Part shown: positions 12,776-25,499 of the stretch, piece after piece
Layout: each line of letters opens with the position of its first letter
Position numbering within the stretch: the stretch's first letter is position 1
NCBI RefSeq assembly: GCF_910591885.1
Contig: NC_063285.1
Span: 10,077,395 to 10,141,394, forward strand
Direction: 5' to 3'
Source: Bombus terrestris
Lineage: Eukaryota; Arthropoda; Insecta; Hymenoptera; Apidae
DNA: 64,000 nucleotides
Made by a program: the position numbers and the translations under genes
The notes under the pieces: generated by a model
What the model was told of the DNA's origin: nothing
The model's database searches: none
What the model saw: only the letters and a program-made list of their open reading frames with translations

Positions 12776-13100
12776 AACCTCTACGTCGGTGTAACCTTGG
12801 TGGAGAATAACCCGCCGTTCAATTCAAGGAATTATGACGGCCCCTCGATTTTCTCTTTTTCTATTTGCTAGCCCCTCTTTTTCGTTCTTTGTCACTAGTT
12901 TCCTTCTCTATCCCTCTTTCTCTTCTGTTTCGAGATGAGTAGAGAGTAAAGCCAGTTCTTTACTTTGCTCGTTGGCGCTCATCCGTGCTGATATTTACGC
13001 GCCTATGGGCCCCGTGCAGCGAGCGCCGCCATTACCTGAACTCCACCAATGATATCGTTCGATATAGAAAGCGAGTTCGAGAATCGAAAGCTGCGTTCCA

Positions 13101-16100
13101 AAGATATAATTATGAAGCGATATTTTTCAAAGTTCCTTGAACATCTTCAATTTGCGCCGTACGTTGATTCAAGCGGCAAAGAAAACGTACAATTTTGAAA
13201 TTGTGGCGACGCGGAAGAAATATATATGTGCTTGTCAAGAATTGCAGGAACAGCGCCATCGTCTGACGATGTTGCGCAGGAGTAAATGAATGCGTTTCGA
13301 GGTTAGGTTATTTGTAATATAATTCTTAATATTCGATTCGATATTTTCAATTGAACAGTTTGAGGAGAACTTGTATTTGTCGTAATAGCTTTGTTCTTCT
13401 TCGTTAATCAATTCGACTATGCAATTTTTCAACACAACGATGAACGATGGCCAACCGGTTTGAAGGTTAGATAAAGAAGCTACAGCGGAAATCAGCGTAC
13501 ATTAACGAACACAGAGAACTACTGATGGCGAGTATGTTGTTCGATCGTTAATTATAAATACCGCGTACCTACCATACATGTTCTTATTCTGTGTATATAT
13601 ATATATATATTTTAAAAACGACCGATGATTATATCAAATGCATTTCATCTTTGTGTTAATCTACTTTTTACAATTAACACTATATAAAGTCGTCTCATTT
13701 TAAACGATAACAATCAATAGGATAGCGTACATGCTTACTTGCTGTGCATAACCATTAGTTTATCTTTATTACGATAATAATCAGATACATTATCTTCTCA
13801 TTTTTAATACATGAATTTGATCTTAATTTCAATATAAAGCTTCTTACGGTGATTATTAATTAAACGTATTTTTTATTTAATACGTAACGAACTTGAATTT
13901 ATCGGCAGAAAATTCCACAGTTAATCGTTTATTTCAAACGTGCCATTGTGTTTGCCTCTTTCTCTTTATCGCATTATACATACATATATATTTATTTATT
14001 TCATGACGTCGATCAGCATCATCGTGCGTCTGTAATGAAATTATAGTCGATGTATATATTCATTCAATGAAATTTATGTACAGTATTAAGAAACGCATGC
14101 AAGAAAAAGTAAAAGTTATTTCATACTTGAACTAGTAAACGAAAAAATATGGCATTTAGGTTAATCCGCGTTAGTAGACGTTGCTAGAATGGGTGGCACG
14201 TTGTCCGTGTTTAAACGAAACTTTCAGCGTAATGAAATTTGAATTTAATTAGGTAGAATGAAAATTTAGTTTTATTAATTATTTGAGTCATAACCGGAAA
14301 GTAATGACGCAGTTTCACGGCGTTCACGCCGATATGCACGAGCTCACTCGTAAGTGCAGAGATCGCGGAGAGGCATGAACAAGGCTGATCGCGTATACAT
14401 ATTTCGAGGAATAGGTGCGGCAATTATCGCTTCACGTTAATTTTTGGTGGCTTTATAGATGGCTGCATTGGCGTAACCAGTCAATGATTGATCGGCTGGA
14501 AATCTCGGCAACGGTATACCGACCAGAATTAACCCTTGAGATACACTTCGTATGTCTCACGGGCCCTTCAGTCACTTGAAATTATCGGCGAGCACGGTGA
14601 GTAATTGCACTTTCAATTGGTAAATTATTAAACCCGTCGCATCTCGTTTGTTACGCCCGTGTTTTGATTGTTATTGAAATCCACTACGGATTTCATTCTT
14701 TCTCCCTTCCTTTTTTTTTCCGATAATCGTACATCCAACCATATTCACCGAATTAATAACAAGAACAACAACAACGACAGACATTCGAATTTCATTTTTT
14801 TCTTCCCTACGAATATTTGAGTGCGTTCTTTTCACGTCGTTAATTAACATCTGCCCCGAACAATCTTGTGTGACTTTACATGTTTTGTACGAACGTCGAA
14901 AGCGGACTTTTTAATCGAGTTTACAATCGGGGAGGGGTTATTAAACGATTTCGAAGCGTTCTATTACGTTTTACGAGGAACGTCTAAAAGTTGTTTTACT
15001 GTTGCTGATATTGAGGTTACGCGACTATGCGGTTCAACGCCGGCTATTTCAAGTATTTTAGTGCGCTCGTTATTCCGTTCGTTTGGCGGGCCGGCGCATA
15101 GAAATAGCGAAAGAACACAACTTTTTTTTTCATTCGTTCTTGACCTTTCGGGAAAAACGATCGACCCCGCTGCGCGTTCCTGTCGATGCAACCCTGTCGG
15201 TTCGTAGGGTAGAGGATGTAGGATATCGTTCGCGCGACATCAGTGTCAGTCACTTGTTGAATGTCGGCCAGCATGTACGGATGAGCATCCGGCGTGCGTC
15301 CTTGCAGTGTTTTTCGCTGCAGCCGCGCGCATTTCTCCTCTCCATTCGTCTGAGGTGTTGTACGTTGCCTGGTAAACTCGGGTCGCCGTATAAATACCGG
15401 CGCGCATTTTCGCAGGCAACCGGCTTCGTGAAACGGAAATAATTTTCTCGGCAAATATCATAGGTTCTTAAAAATATAGTATAGTAACATTTTAATTAAT
15501 TAACGTTATAACATTCGAATAGAAAATATTTTTTTACCTTTATGTCGCTCTATACGAACGATAATATATGTGCACGATAATGGAATATGAAAAACGTATT
15601 TATATATATTTTATATACGAAAGGCAATATTATAGTATATTACAGTTTACATGTAAAATTATACGAAATGGATTCTCTTTTACTCTCACGGAATTATAGT
15701 GCTGTTTGAACGTTATCGAAATTCGTCATTGGATTTCGATTGCAGGTTGAAGCGGAAGGTGAAAATTGGCCATTTTTGCAAACACAAGCGTTCAGTTTAT
15801 CGCGCCTTCTCTCCCGTTTTTTCCTAAATATGTTCAAATATCAAAATCTTTAAGTTAATCGGAAATTTCGCGAAAGGGAATATTTTTCTTCTCTTAACCT
15901 ATTAACCGGATTATTCCTTAATTAGAAACTTCGATAATCGCGAAACAAAAAGGTAACAAAGATAAATCAATTTCACTTAAGTCAATTTACTCTCTCCATA
16001 TTTAACCATGGCGTGATTTATCGTTAACAGAAATACCTAAAAATATTATGAATGCTCGAATGAAGAAATTATTACGTTGAAAACAGATCGATACGGCAAA

Positions 16101-18960
16101 TGACGAATATACTCGCCGTTCCTATTTACCAGTTAAATACTTTGTTTTATTTATTACGTTACGCTGTAAAATGCTGGATAATTTATCAAGCGACACCCAT
16201 ACGCGGGTTAATAATTCTTTGAACTATCTCGAGCACAGGATTAAATACATAATGGCCGTGGATTATTAACCGAAGCTAATCACGATTTTGCGCCGATATA
16301 TTTCGCAGGATGACTTGGTGGCATCGTTATTAATTGATTTCGAGAACGGATCGACCGCAAATTTATCCGGGCAGATGTAATTCGGGCTTGTGAAATTGAA
16401 TCAAGACCGCGCGTTCTATTTTTAAGTGTACGTTCCGATGCACTCGGACGATGCGACGAGGCAGAGAATTCTCGTCCTCGTGGTTCTGCCACGGGACGTC
16501 GACGGTTCACGATGATGTTCTACGATGTCTCTGCCGGTCGTTCTACGGCGTTACATCGATGACGAGGAACGTGAGGATTTTACAACTGAAAAGATTAAGC
16601 GGGCATCCGCGGATGATTTTACGATTACGTTAATGACCCGCACCTCCACGCTTTCGGCGAATTAAATCTTAGCACTGTTTGCGCCATACAGCTGTTTAGC
16701 TCGGGCTTCCGGTGACGAAATTTCTGTCCCGACGAAAACCTAGAGTTGGGGTTTATGTAAGAGGAATTTCGACAGACGCGTATGCAGCTGAATTCGATAT
16801 TCACCTAATTAACCCGAAGGCTTATGTGTTGCGCTGGCGTTATATCGCGACGTTAATTGCTAATGCGCCTGTATTTGCTTGCGGAGTTTACGCGAATGAA
16901 TTGAAGACAGTTCGATCAGTTATTCGATCGTGGAAATTCGAACTTTGATCCGGCATTGACGCAACGTTCATGATAATTTCCTCTCGTCGACTGGACGTCG
17001 CGAGGCCAAGTCCATCTTTTTGCATTTTTAATGCTGTCACGCAGTGCAAATAACGCTACGCCTCTTGACCTGCTTATACGACAAGATCAAATTAACGTTG
17101 TTTGTATATTTTGAATTTCTTTTAAAGATCATTAGGCCGCGGCTGTTTATATATCCGTGGGAAATTCAAAGATACAACAGCAAGGAATTCGCAGACGAAA
17201 ATACCCACGATATCCAAAGTATAGCGTTAGAAAAATCATCCTTCAGCTGCTATTTCTTCGGTCGTGTTTGCATCAAGTTGTATAAAATATAGTCGTAGCG
17301 AACATTCATTTGGGATATCTTCGTGTTTCTTTGTTTATTAATTAGAAAGTGTCGAGTTACGATTTACGAAATACCCGCGATTCGAGTAAAAAAAAAAAAA
17401 ATATTTCCTACTTTCTAAACAGGATTTCATCGACCGAAGAGTTAACGGTTTGATTAATTTAAATAATTGTATTCTTAGCAGCGAAATCACAAAGCTTTGA
17501 ACTTGGTCGCCGTAGGACAAATCCGAGAGATCTGGTTTTTATAAATTTCCTGTATTTTATACATTTTTCAAAAGACATGTTCTATAGCTTGCCTTTTGAT
17601 AAATTATTTAAGTAGCGAAAAGGATGGCGAGTAATTGAAGATTAGCCCGAAGCGTATAATGGAATTTCATTCAGCTTTTACGAAACCTGCGTATGAATGT
17701 TACTACGGGGAGAGATGTAGAACTTTCTGTTGTTAATGTTGCATGTTCCACCCACGAAGGGATGTCATATTTCGATCCTTATTTCTGTTAAAAGGGAAAC
17801 ATTGCAGGCAAATAAAACTTTTATCATAAATATTACAGAGCTGCACTCTGACGAATATTTCATATATCTGGCGACTTAACTTTGTAATACGCTAAAAGAT
17901 GTTTCACAATTGCGTAAGCAGTTTTATAAATTTATAAAAACGCAGCAACAGCAGAATTGCCATGTCCTCTGTAATATATCAAAATTCATAGAAACGAAAG
18001 AACAGGACAGTCTATGTTTCTAACGATATTAGTACAAACTTGATCACAATTTCATTGCAACAAATAACAAGTCTCCACGTTATGCTAAACTTTAACACAA
18101 AGTACACTAAAATGTACAGTCGCTAAATGTTGGGTGAAAACAACGATGACACGTTGGATCAACCAGTTGATTAAAACAATCTCCTAACACTGGCTCGCTA
18201 ATATACATGTCGATAATCCATACAGTTATCGAATACAACACCAACACGATGGTTGTGCGTGCGATGGTTGTGCTGGTGAATCGACTGGCTCTATCGGTGA
18301 ACCGAGCAACGTACGGGGTCAAAGCATTGTACTTGAAAGAAAAGGCGTCTGGCTTTTTAGCTAGTTACGGAAGCCTTTGTACCTCGTTTTGTAGGTGCAA
18401 GGTGGCTTAACCGCGGTCTTAAAGGATTCTATTGTCACCGAGGGTTGCACTTGTTTGCTGAAGTCCACCTTATTCCGACTCGTCCGCATTTTTAAGCCAC
18501 ATGTGCGTAGATAGGACGAAAAGGGTGTGCGTAACACGAGCTCGACTTTAATGTGACCTCATGACCCTTTAAAAGGAAACGACCTCTTCTCCGCAGGCGA
18601 ACTTTGATTTCTCCTTTGGAATAGCGAAAATCGATTTCAAGTACACCATATTTTTTCTCTTATTCGGAAACGATGATATATTTTTAGAAACATTAGCCTT
18701 GAATATTATAACAAAGAAGATAACGATCGTGGATATATCACAGGTGAAAGAAACTGACATTTGTCATTTCTTTTTCAATTTTTTTCTGTTAAAAAATACC
18801 TTTTATGAATACTTTTTATCGTATACGTCTCTTCTTTGTAGTTTATTTTTAATTCTTTCATCTTCGGCGCGAACAGGATTTCTTCTTCGACAGATAATTT
18901 TTATCGTTGGCGGCTTTGCAAGAATAAGCGTTTCTTAGTATTAGCGACCAATCTTCGACT
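13101..18960. other. non-coding stretch, no gene seen
   Basis: Mixed composition with a GC-richer part at 14.9-15.45 kb. Frames there overlap in several phases on both strands and carry no recognisable motif. TATAAATA at 15389-15396 is a possible TATA box without a clear initiator downstream. The remainder is AT-rich with stops in all frames. Confidence 0.5.
13594..13611. repeat. (TA)n microsatellite
   Basis: About nine uninterrupted TA dinucleotides. Confidence 0.9.
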
Positions 18961-18964
18961 CTTT

Positions 18965-19880
18965 GACGAATTAAAAATTACTCGTTCTAGTAGAAACAAA
19001 TGTTCAGTGGATTAATAGTAAAATGTTCTTCCTTCAAGTTCAAATATCTTCACCTTTTTGGCTAATTAAAAATTATTCATTCTGATAGAAATAACTATTC
19101 ATCAGATTAATAACAAAGTGCTTTTCCTTCAAGTTCAAGTATCCTCACTTTTTTGGTCAATTAAAAACTGTTCATTTTAATAAAAACAAATATTCATCAG
19201 ATTAATAACAAAATGTTCTTCTAAAATAGGTATCAATGACAAACTAGATATCATTTCTTCAAATTCTAACATTTTCAGCTTCCTGATCAATAAACAATAT
19301 TCATCCTGGCAAGGAAATATTCATTGGATCAATAACAAAATAGATTATCGACAAAGGCAAGGCAGATCTTCTTTCTTCAGGTACAAACTTTTCAAGTTTT
19401 TCAGACAATTAAAAACTGTTCATTTTAACAGGAAGAAATATTCATCAGATTAATAACAAAGTGTTCTTCCTTCAATTCAAGTATCTTCACCTTTTTGGTC
19501 AATAAAAAACTATTCATTTTAACAAAAATAAATATTCATCACATTAATAACAAAGTGCTCTTCCTTCAAGTTCAAGTATTTTCACCTTTTTGGCTAATTA
19601 AAAATCATTCATTCTGATAGAAATAGCTATTCATCAGATTAATAATAAAGTGCTTTTCCTTTAAGTTCAAGCATCCTCACCTGTTTGGCTAATTAAAAAT
19701 TATTTATTCCGGCAGAAAAAACTATTAATCGATTTAATGGTAAAATAATGATCGATGACAAAGTAGATATTCTTTCTTCAAGTGCTTCTGGTCAATTAAA
19801 TATTATTCGTTCTAGCAGGAACAAATATCCATTGTACTAGTAATAAAAATATGTATTGGTAATAAAGTAGATATTTTTCC
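18965..19880. repeat. degenerate tandem array, unit about 95 bp (some 120-128 bp), about nine copies
   Basis: A motif similar to CAATTAAAAACTGTTCATTT recurs near 18971, 19062, 19158, 19286, 19406, 19499, 19594, 19690 and 19792. Between the copies are CAGATTAATAACAAAGTG and CCTTCAAGTTCAAGTAT motifs. Copies differ at many sites, so the array is old. Confidence 0.8.
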
Positions 19881-19884
19881 TTCG

Positions 19885-20334
19885 CTTCCAAACATTTTAT
19901 AGCCTTACAATCGTAGTTCTTGGAAAGTTTGGTCGTTGATCAGTGAAGTCTACGATTTCGTGGTTGAACGGGCCTAAGCTTGGTCGAAACGTTGTGCGAC
20001 CTACCTGAAGTGTAAGGGTCGAGTTTACTTCGAAATATTGGCGCCCATTGGTATTTGTAGCCTAAGTTCAGAGAGCCGGGTTCAAACAGGTCTGAACCCT
20101 CGGTCCCATGGCCCATTATCCCGAAAGGGCCTTCGAAATTCCTTTAGCCTGTGGAATTGGTAGAGTCGAAACTTTGTGTCCCCGTATCCGGTGTGGTGGT
20201 CGACCCTAAGCTTCGACTCAAAAGACGTTTCACGTGTACACGTAGCTGAATATATTTAAGCCTGCTCGTCCGATTTTTCTTCCTCGGTCGTCCGTCTTGG
20301 AAATGCTGGTGGAAAGAATGTAGCGAAGCGATTG
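19885..20334. other. moderately GC-rich unique stretch
   Basis: It lies between two degenerate arrays. No coding frame is supported. A TGGCGCCC octamer near 20039 recalls a retroelement primer-binding site, but the match does not extend. Confidence 0.5.
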
Positions 20335-20815
20335 GAACGGACAGAGAAATTTATGTGACTAACGTATTTCTAATCTCTTCGTCATTTGTTTCTACATTAA
20401 TGAGCGCTGTCGTAAATCATTTTTTATTCCTTGTTTTCTATCCAGTTCATCGCTGTTATGTTTATATGCGGCTACCTCTTATCTCTTCTTTATTCGTTTT
20501 ATGCGTTCATTAACGTGAATAGTAAATTATTTTTTATTTCCTGTTTTGTGGCCGATTCTTCGCTCCTTATATTTATGTGACTGGTTCTAATCTCTTCGTC
20601 ATTATGTTTCATGTTCATTAATAATCAGCTCTATTGTAAATTATTCTTTATTTGTCGTTTTCTACCTAATTTGTCGTTGTTCTATTTACGCGACTAATTT
20701 ATCCGACTAGTTCCAATCTCTTGGTTATTTGTTCCCTCGTTAACGCGCGACATTGTAAATCATTTTTATTTCTCGTTCAGTAGCCAATCCTTCGTTGTTG
20801 TCTTACATCGATGTT
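20335..20815. repeat. degenerate tandem array, unit about 108-126 bp, four copies
   Basis: The anchor TAATCTCTTCGTCATTTGTT and its variants start at 20371, 20479, 20588 and 20714. Each is followed by a GTAAATTATTTTTTATTTC-like segment and a TTCGTTGTT-like segment. The copies are strongly diverged. Confidence 0.75.
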
Positions 20816-21262
20816 TCATTACAAGGTTGTGGCTTTGAATACATATAATGCAGCTAACATGTGTAATATTAAATATATTTTGAAATAGTAGAAGGTCGTA
20901 GAATCATGATTTAATCTGTGCCTGATTTACGGTGACGCAGCTTAGTATAATAATAAGACAAATGTTTCTGTTGCTCAAATAATCCAGCTTCGGTCTTGAA
21001 CAGCAAATTTTGGTTAATTTATACGAATGATATAAATACAAGTATTTCTTCAAAATAAAAACACGCGAATTATGCAAGAAGCAAAATGATTTATTAACCT
21101 GCTTCAAGTAACTGACGATTATTTAACAGAGAATTTCTAATTTCGTAAGAGATGTATTAAACACATGTACACGTTCCACATACGCGTAAATTAATACATG
21201 TAAATACACCAACATTAAAAACCAAATGTAACTTTATGTAACCAAACAATTCACCTGAAACT

Positions 21263-21809
21263 AATTTCCCAACAATTTTTTAATTTCACGTATCGGTTTC
21301 ATTCGCCTAACTAATTTCGAAAATGTCCTATGCAACCAAACAGTTGGCCAATATTTCTCAAATTTTGTACACAATATACTGCATCCAACACCCTAAATAT
21401 AATAATCAGACATTTTTCTGCGAATTCACGCGTTTTGGAATATAATTTCCTAGCAATTTTTTAATTTCACGTATCGGTTTCATTCGCCTAACTAATTTCG
21501 AAAATGTCCTATGCAACCAAACAGTTGGCCAATATTTCTCAAATTTTGTACACAATATACTGCATCCAACACCCTAAATATAATAATCAGATATTTTTAT
21601 GCGAATTCACGCGTTTTGGAATATAATTTCCTAGCAATTTTTTAATTTCACGTATCGGTTTCATTCGCCTAACTAATTTCGAAAATGTCCTATGCAACCA
21701 AACAGTTGGCCAATATTTCTCAAATTTTGTACACAATATACTGCATCCAACACCCTAAATATAATAATCAGACATTTTTCTGCGAATTCACGCGTTTTGG
21801 AATATAATT
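21263..21809. repeat. 181-bp tandem triplication, nearly identical copies
   Basis: The anchor CACGTATCGGTTTCATTCGC starts at 21287, 21468 and 21649, spaced exactly 181 bp. Copies 1 and 3 look identical over most of their length, and copy 2 differs by two substitutions near 21594-21602. The high identity indicates recent amplification or ongoing homogenisation. No frame through the unit looks coding. Confidence 0.95.
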
Positions 21810-22455
21810 AAAGAAACAGGACCTTGGTAGAAAATTGTCCTATCCTTGAACTATTATATAAAATCACTATATCAAAGTATCGTATGGTAGAAAACACTAT
21901 GTTCTGGACATTTCATACACGCGTTTAGCAGAATTTTTCGCTTGCGAGTCTCCTGCAAACGCAGAAAAATCCGCATTCTAGCGGTTGCGTGTGTAGCCAG
22001 CGATGCAATATTTAAAATAACAACGCGATTTCACGGCAGTAGTCTTCAAATATGAAGAGGGTAGGTGTTACATGACGTAGATATTATGTAACAGTTGTTT
22101 CGTTTCATCGTTCAGACAGCCAAGGAATATTCACTGGTGTAAACTAATGTGCAGTGTTAAACGATGGCCTATCGTCTATCGTATGATCGGAAAGTTAGGA
22201 CACTTAGCGATGATACAGAAATGGACTTGCTTATCATTGTGCAAACGTTCTCGCGCCAACCGAGAAGTAGGACGCGGCTCCTGGCGAAAAAATCGCACGT
22301 GTCATCGTATTACGTAGCGATTACCTGTTTTTTACGTAATCGGTATCTGTGCCTTAAGAAGCTAGAAAAAAAAAGAAAACAATCGAACACGTTCGTTCGT
22401 GACAAATGGAAGGATAATATGCTTATGGCTTTTTAGAAGAAACACCTTGGAACAT
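21810..22455. other. non-coding stretch, no gene supported
   Basis: One plus-strand frame (22164-22436, 90 codons) has no recognisable domain or splice context and is treated as chance. The rest is AT-rich. Confidence 0.5.
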
Positions 22456-22609
22456 CGACACGACAGTTTTTTTCTTTTTATATTTATTTATTGAAATTCA
22501 CAATTTGTCCAATTTGGACATTTGGTAGAATTTTTTAACAGTTATATTAACATGTTGGTGGCTACCCCCAGCGGGGTATCATCCTCGCATTGGCAACGAC
22601 ACGACAGTT
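22456..22609 (-). mobile_element. 5'-truncated non-LTR retrotransposon 3' end with 13-bp target-site duplication
   Basis: The direct repeat CGACACGACAGTT occurs at 22456-22468 and 22597-22609 and flanks a 128-bp insert. Read on the minus strand, the insert ends in an A-rich tail made of AATAAA/TATAAAAAG units next to the left repeat. That is the expected product of target-primed reverse transcription with heavy 5' truncation. A 25-bp core at 22501-22525 recurs in opposite orientation at 26157-26181, so both belong to one family. Only untranslated 3' sequence is present. Confidence 0.85.
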
Positions 22610-24827
22610 GACAACTATCATATTCTATGATACAGCTGCAGCTCGAAATCGAACGATGTAACGAGCAAGATGAATTAACGAATGAACTAGTATGGAAATC
22701 TTAGAGAAATGAATAATAATAATTAATCGATCTGCCGTTAGCTTCCTGTTTAATTCAGCCCGGATAACTTTAATGGGATGTAGATCAGAAAATCGTGTGA
22801 ATTAACACGTGTAGATAATTGCTAATTCGCTATTTTCCTAGAACTCCAACAAATATCTCTTGTAAATAACCATCTTACTGTGTTATTCTGCACCAATTCC
22901 TATCAGCTAATTATTTTCCTGCTAGTCAGTTATCGCACTTTTCACGACACTGAGCAATCTTCTCTGTGTATCTATATTTTTGTATTTTATATAGAAATAT
23001 CGAAGAGCAGTAGAAAATTTGCCAATTGTTATACAGCTCTTTGTCTGCTTCTCTCCGGCGTTTTATTCTTTTTAACGCGATCGTACGCATTAGGGTCAGT
23101 AGGGTGCCACCACTTTGTGTCACCATCTTGATTCATTACGCAGGAATGCTCGATTCGTGACTGGAGGTCGTTAGCACGAAAACCTGTCCGCACTTTTGAT
23201 GAATTATTATTTTTTCCCCATTAATGCTCATTCCACGCAATGAATACGAAATGCGGCCGGTCCAATCCCACATATACGCGTGTGCCGAAAATACTTTATC
23301 GATCGTAACACGGCGTGTTGCTGCTTAAAAAGGAATGTTAATATCCAGCGTACATGTTTGGAAAAAAGAAAAAGAGAGAAGAAACTTAGAATTTAGCGTG
23401 AATTACATACTCACGACCGAGTTTTCACTTACGTAACACTCAGCCGTAGTTTCTTTTCTCTTATTTTCCGAAGCTGAGGTCGCCAGCGTTTATCAAACAG
23501 CCAATGGAAATAATTCAAAGCGGGCATTTCACTCTCCATTTCGAGTGGAACCGGTACGATAGCTGGAATCGCGATCGATTTTTACAGTCAGATTTGTTAT
23601 CGTAAATTCTCATTAATCCGACCGTAATATTCGGATGAAGCGGTTTCCGGATGCCGGTGGGCACGCGTAAATCCGAAATTTACTTTTAATCTGCGAAAAC
23701 AGGGCGAAGAAAAAAAGAAGCGGAAAAGAGGAGGAGGGCGGGAAAAAAAGGAAAGATTACAGAAAAGAAAAGAAATCGCGGTTCTTCGTCATGCTTAACC
23801 GCGGCAATTTTTCAGCAACGCTTTCTGGGTCAGAGAATTTTCTTTCCGGCTTTATTCACGACGCGGTAATTGCATCGTAGTCAAAAAGTCAATTTAATTA
23901 AGGAACAACGAGCGGTTGATGTAAGGCGACGAGACCGCGGGATCTCGCGAAAAGAAAGCAAAAAGAAGAAAAAGGAAGAAACCTTTAAATTTTCATAGAG
24001 GCCACTTTAACTCCTCAATTTTCTGCCAATAATATCGTCCACCCTTCCCATCTAACTCTCCGCCGTACTCCTACAACTTTTCTCATCGCGAATAACCAAA
24101 GATAACGATATTCTTCCTTCGAATTAATTTCGAAAGACTGTAAAGACGCCGAAGCTAACTCGCTACTAGCTCGCAACTAAATAAAGAAGAACGAGCCGAA
24201 GAAGGAAAAGGGTAGCGTAATTTTTGCAAGAAGCCGGTTCTACCCTTCGACCTCCAGGATCACGTGACATCGGACGAACGTAGCCTGTTCTACGGAAAAG
24301 TTTGCTCGATCGGGTCCCCTACGTCGGTAAAGCAGCAGTGGCGGCCAGGCAGGAAGTTGGAAGGGCGAAGGGATGCCCTTTTAGGGTGGTCGGTTTTAGG
24401 GCGACTGTTGGGAATCCCGAGGAGCTTCTCGAGGGGGAGTTTTTTGTCGCGTTTGTATTCTCGCGCGGCGCCGAGGGGGCGCTTTTTAAGCACCGTCGAC
24501 GTGGTACGACTACAACGAGAATCCAGTCTCCGCCTTTAATCTGTGTTACTCAATTTTTTTTTCTCTCCCACCAAGTTTCCGGATGCTCGCGTTTTCCCGC
24601 GCTTTTCGTCGCTCTTAATTTTTCCTCCAAACGATTCAATTATCATGTTCTTCCACTTTGCTGTTAGATTGTTCGACCCATTTGCATTCATGGAGTCTAT
24701 CGAAAATTTGCTGTTCGAAACGATCGGTAGACAATGTTATCTTTCGAACATCGCATCTTACATTCCTTATGACAGAGGGAAAAGGAAAATAAGAAATTGA
24801 ACGATATTGTTTCTCACAGAAAAGTGA
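22610..24827. other. non-coding stretch, GC-richer at 23.9-24.6 kb
   Basis: I see no domain-bearing frame. Purine-rich tracts lie near 23.7 and 23.95 kb. Frames at 24264-24667 occur on both strands and lack motifs. Confidence 0.5.
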
Positions 24828-25112
24828 CCAAAGTACTTAGGAGGGAGGATGAAGTGGAAGGACAGAAGAATACTGGCAAGATTCAGACGTGGAAACGAGA
24901 CCAAAGCGAGGGAATACTGGAAGGAGGAAGAAGAAAGATGCAGACTATGCAAAAGGAACGAAGAAGACCTGAGACACGTAATAGAAGAATGTGAAATAAC
25001 GGCAGGACCAGAGGACATAGGGAAAGTGCTAAACGAGACAGGAGGAGGTTTAACAGAACTGAAAGCAATAACAAAGAAGAGAAGACCAAAGGATGCACAG
25101 CAAGGAGACTAA
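24828..25112 (+). pseudogene. C-terminal remnant of non-LTR retrotransposon ORF2
   Basis: The frame runs from 24828 to the stop at 25110-25112. It contains a basic/aromatic segment (R-x-LARFRRGNE, then EYW) followed by a C-x2-C-x8-H-x4-C motif. This is the Cys/His tail found after the reverse transcriptase domain in R1/I-type elements, and it is common in ant and bee genomes. An in-frame TGA at 24825-24827 cuts it off from upstream sequence that still looks weakly related. The reverse transcriptase itself is absent, so the copy is dead. Frames on the opposite strand are shadows. Confidence 0.8.
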
Positions 25113-25305
25113 AGCCCAAAGTTGCAATAGTTTTTAGTCATTAGTGATTAATTAGTAGTTGCTAGTTTTAATTTTTAGAAAATAGAATAGAGTGGAAAAG
25201 AGGGCAGGTAGATACATAAGAGAAGAAATGCACATTAAAACCGAAAGTTCGTCCAAGCTGAAAGCCACGGACTAAGCAACGATAAATAACAATAAATAAA
25301 TAATT
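24828..25305 (+). mobile_element. 5'-truncated non-LTR retrotransposon copy (ORF2 tail plus 3' UTR)
   Basis: The ORF2 tail is followed by about 190 bases of AT-rich 3' sequence ending in an ATAAATAACAATAAATAAAT tail near 25280-25305. I do not find a convincing target-site duplication. Its 3' end does not share the 25-bp core of the copies at 22.5 and 26.2 kb, so it is a different family or an old copy. The boundaries are approximate. Confidence 0.65.
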
Positions 25306-25499
25306 CTTTAACATGATCAACACAGTAAATTGATATAGGCGAGATGCTGACAAACGTGATCTCTCACGTCTGAAGAATACTTAGCGACTGAAATAAAAAG
25401 CAATGAAATAATAATCCGCGTTTGCATGCAAATGGGTAAAGGCACGAATTTCTTCACCATGTGTCATCGTATTAAAATTGGCCATATGCTGCGTATAGT

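Larger units (their letters stand above)
11500..13100. other. GC-rich, pyrimidine-rich island, no gene supported
   Basis: The plus strand is strongly C/T-rich from about 12.0 to 12.8 kb. Open frames occur on both strands (up to 120 codons) but show only low-complexity Ser/Leu/Pro composition. A 14-bp direct repeat GTCCTGTAGCCCAT occurs at 11912 and 11952. The stretch may be a promoter-proximal CpG island or an untranslated exon. No protein product is supported. Confidence 0.5.

Noticed and set aside
20036..20060. TGGCGCCC as a retrovirus-like primer-binding site with an adjacent LTR
   Set aside because: Only eight bases match and no paired long terminal repeats or coding remnants are visible.
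24834..25384. TACTTAG at both ends as a target-site duplication of the 24.8-kb retrotransposon copy
   Set aside because: Only seven bases, not adjacent to the A-rich tail, and likely by chance in AT-rich DNA.
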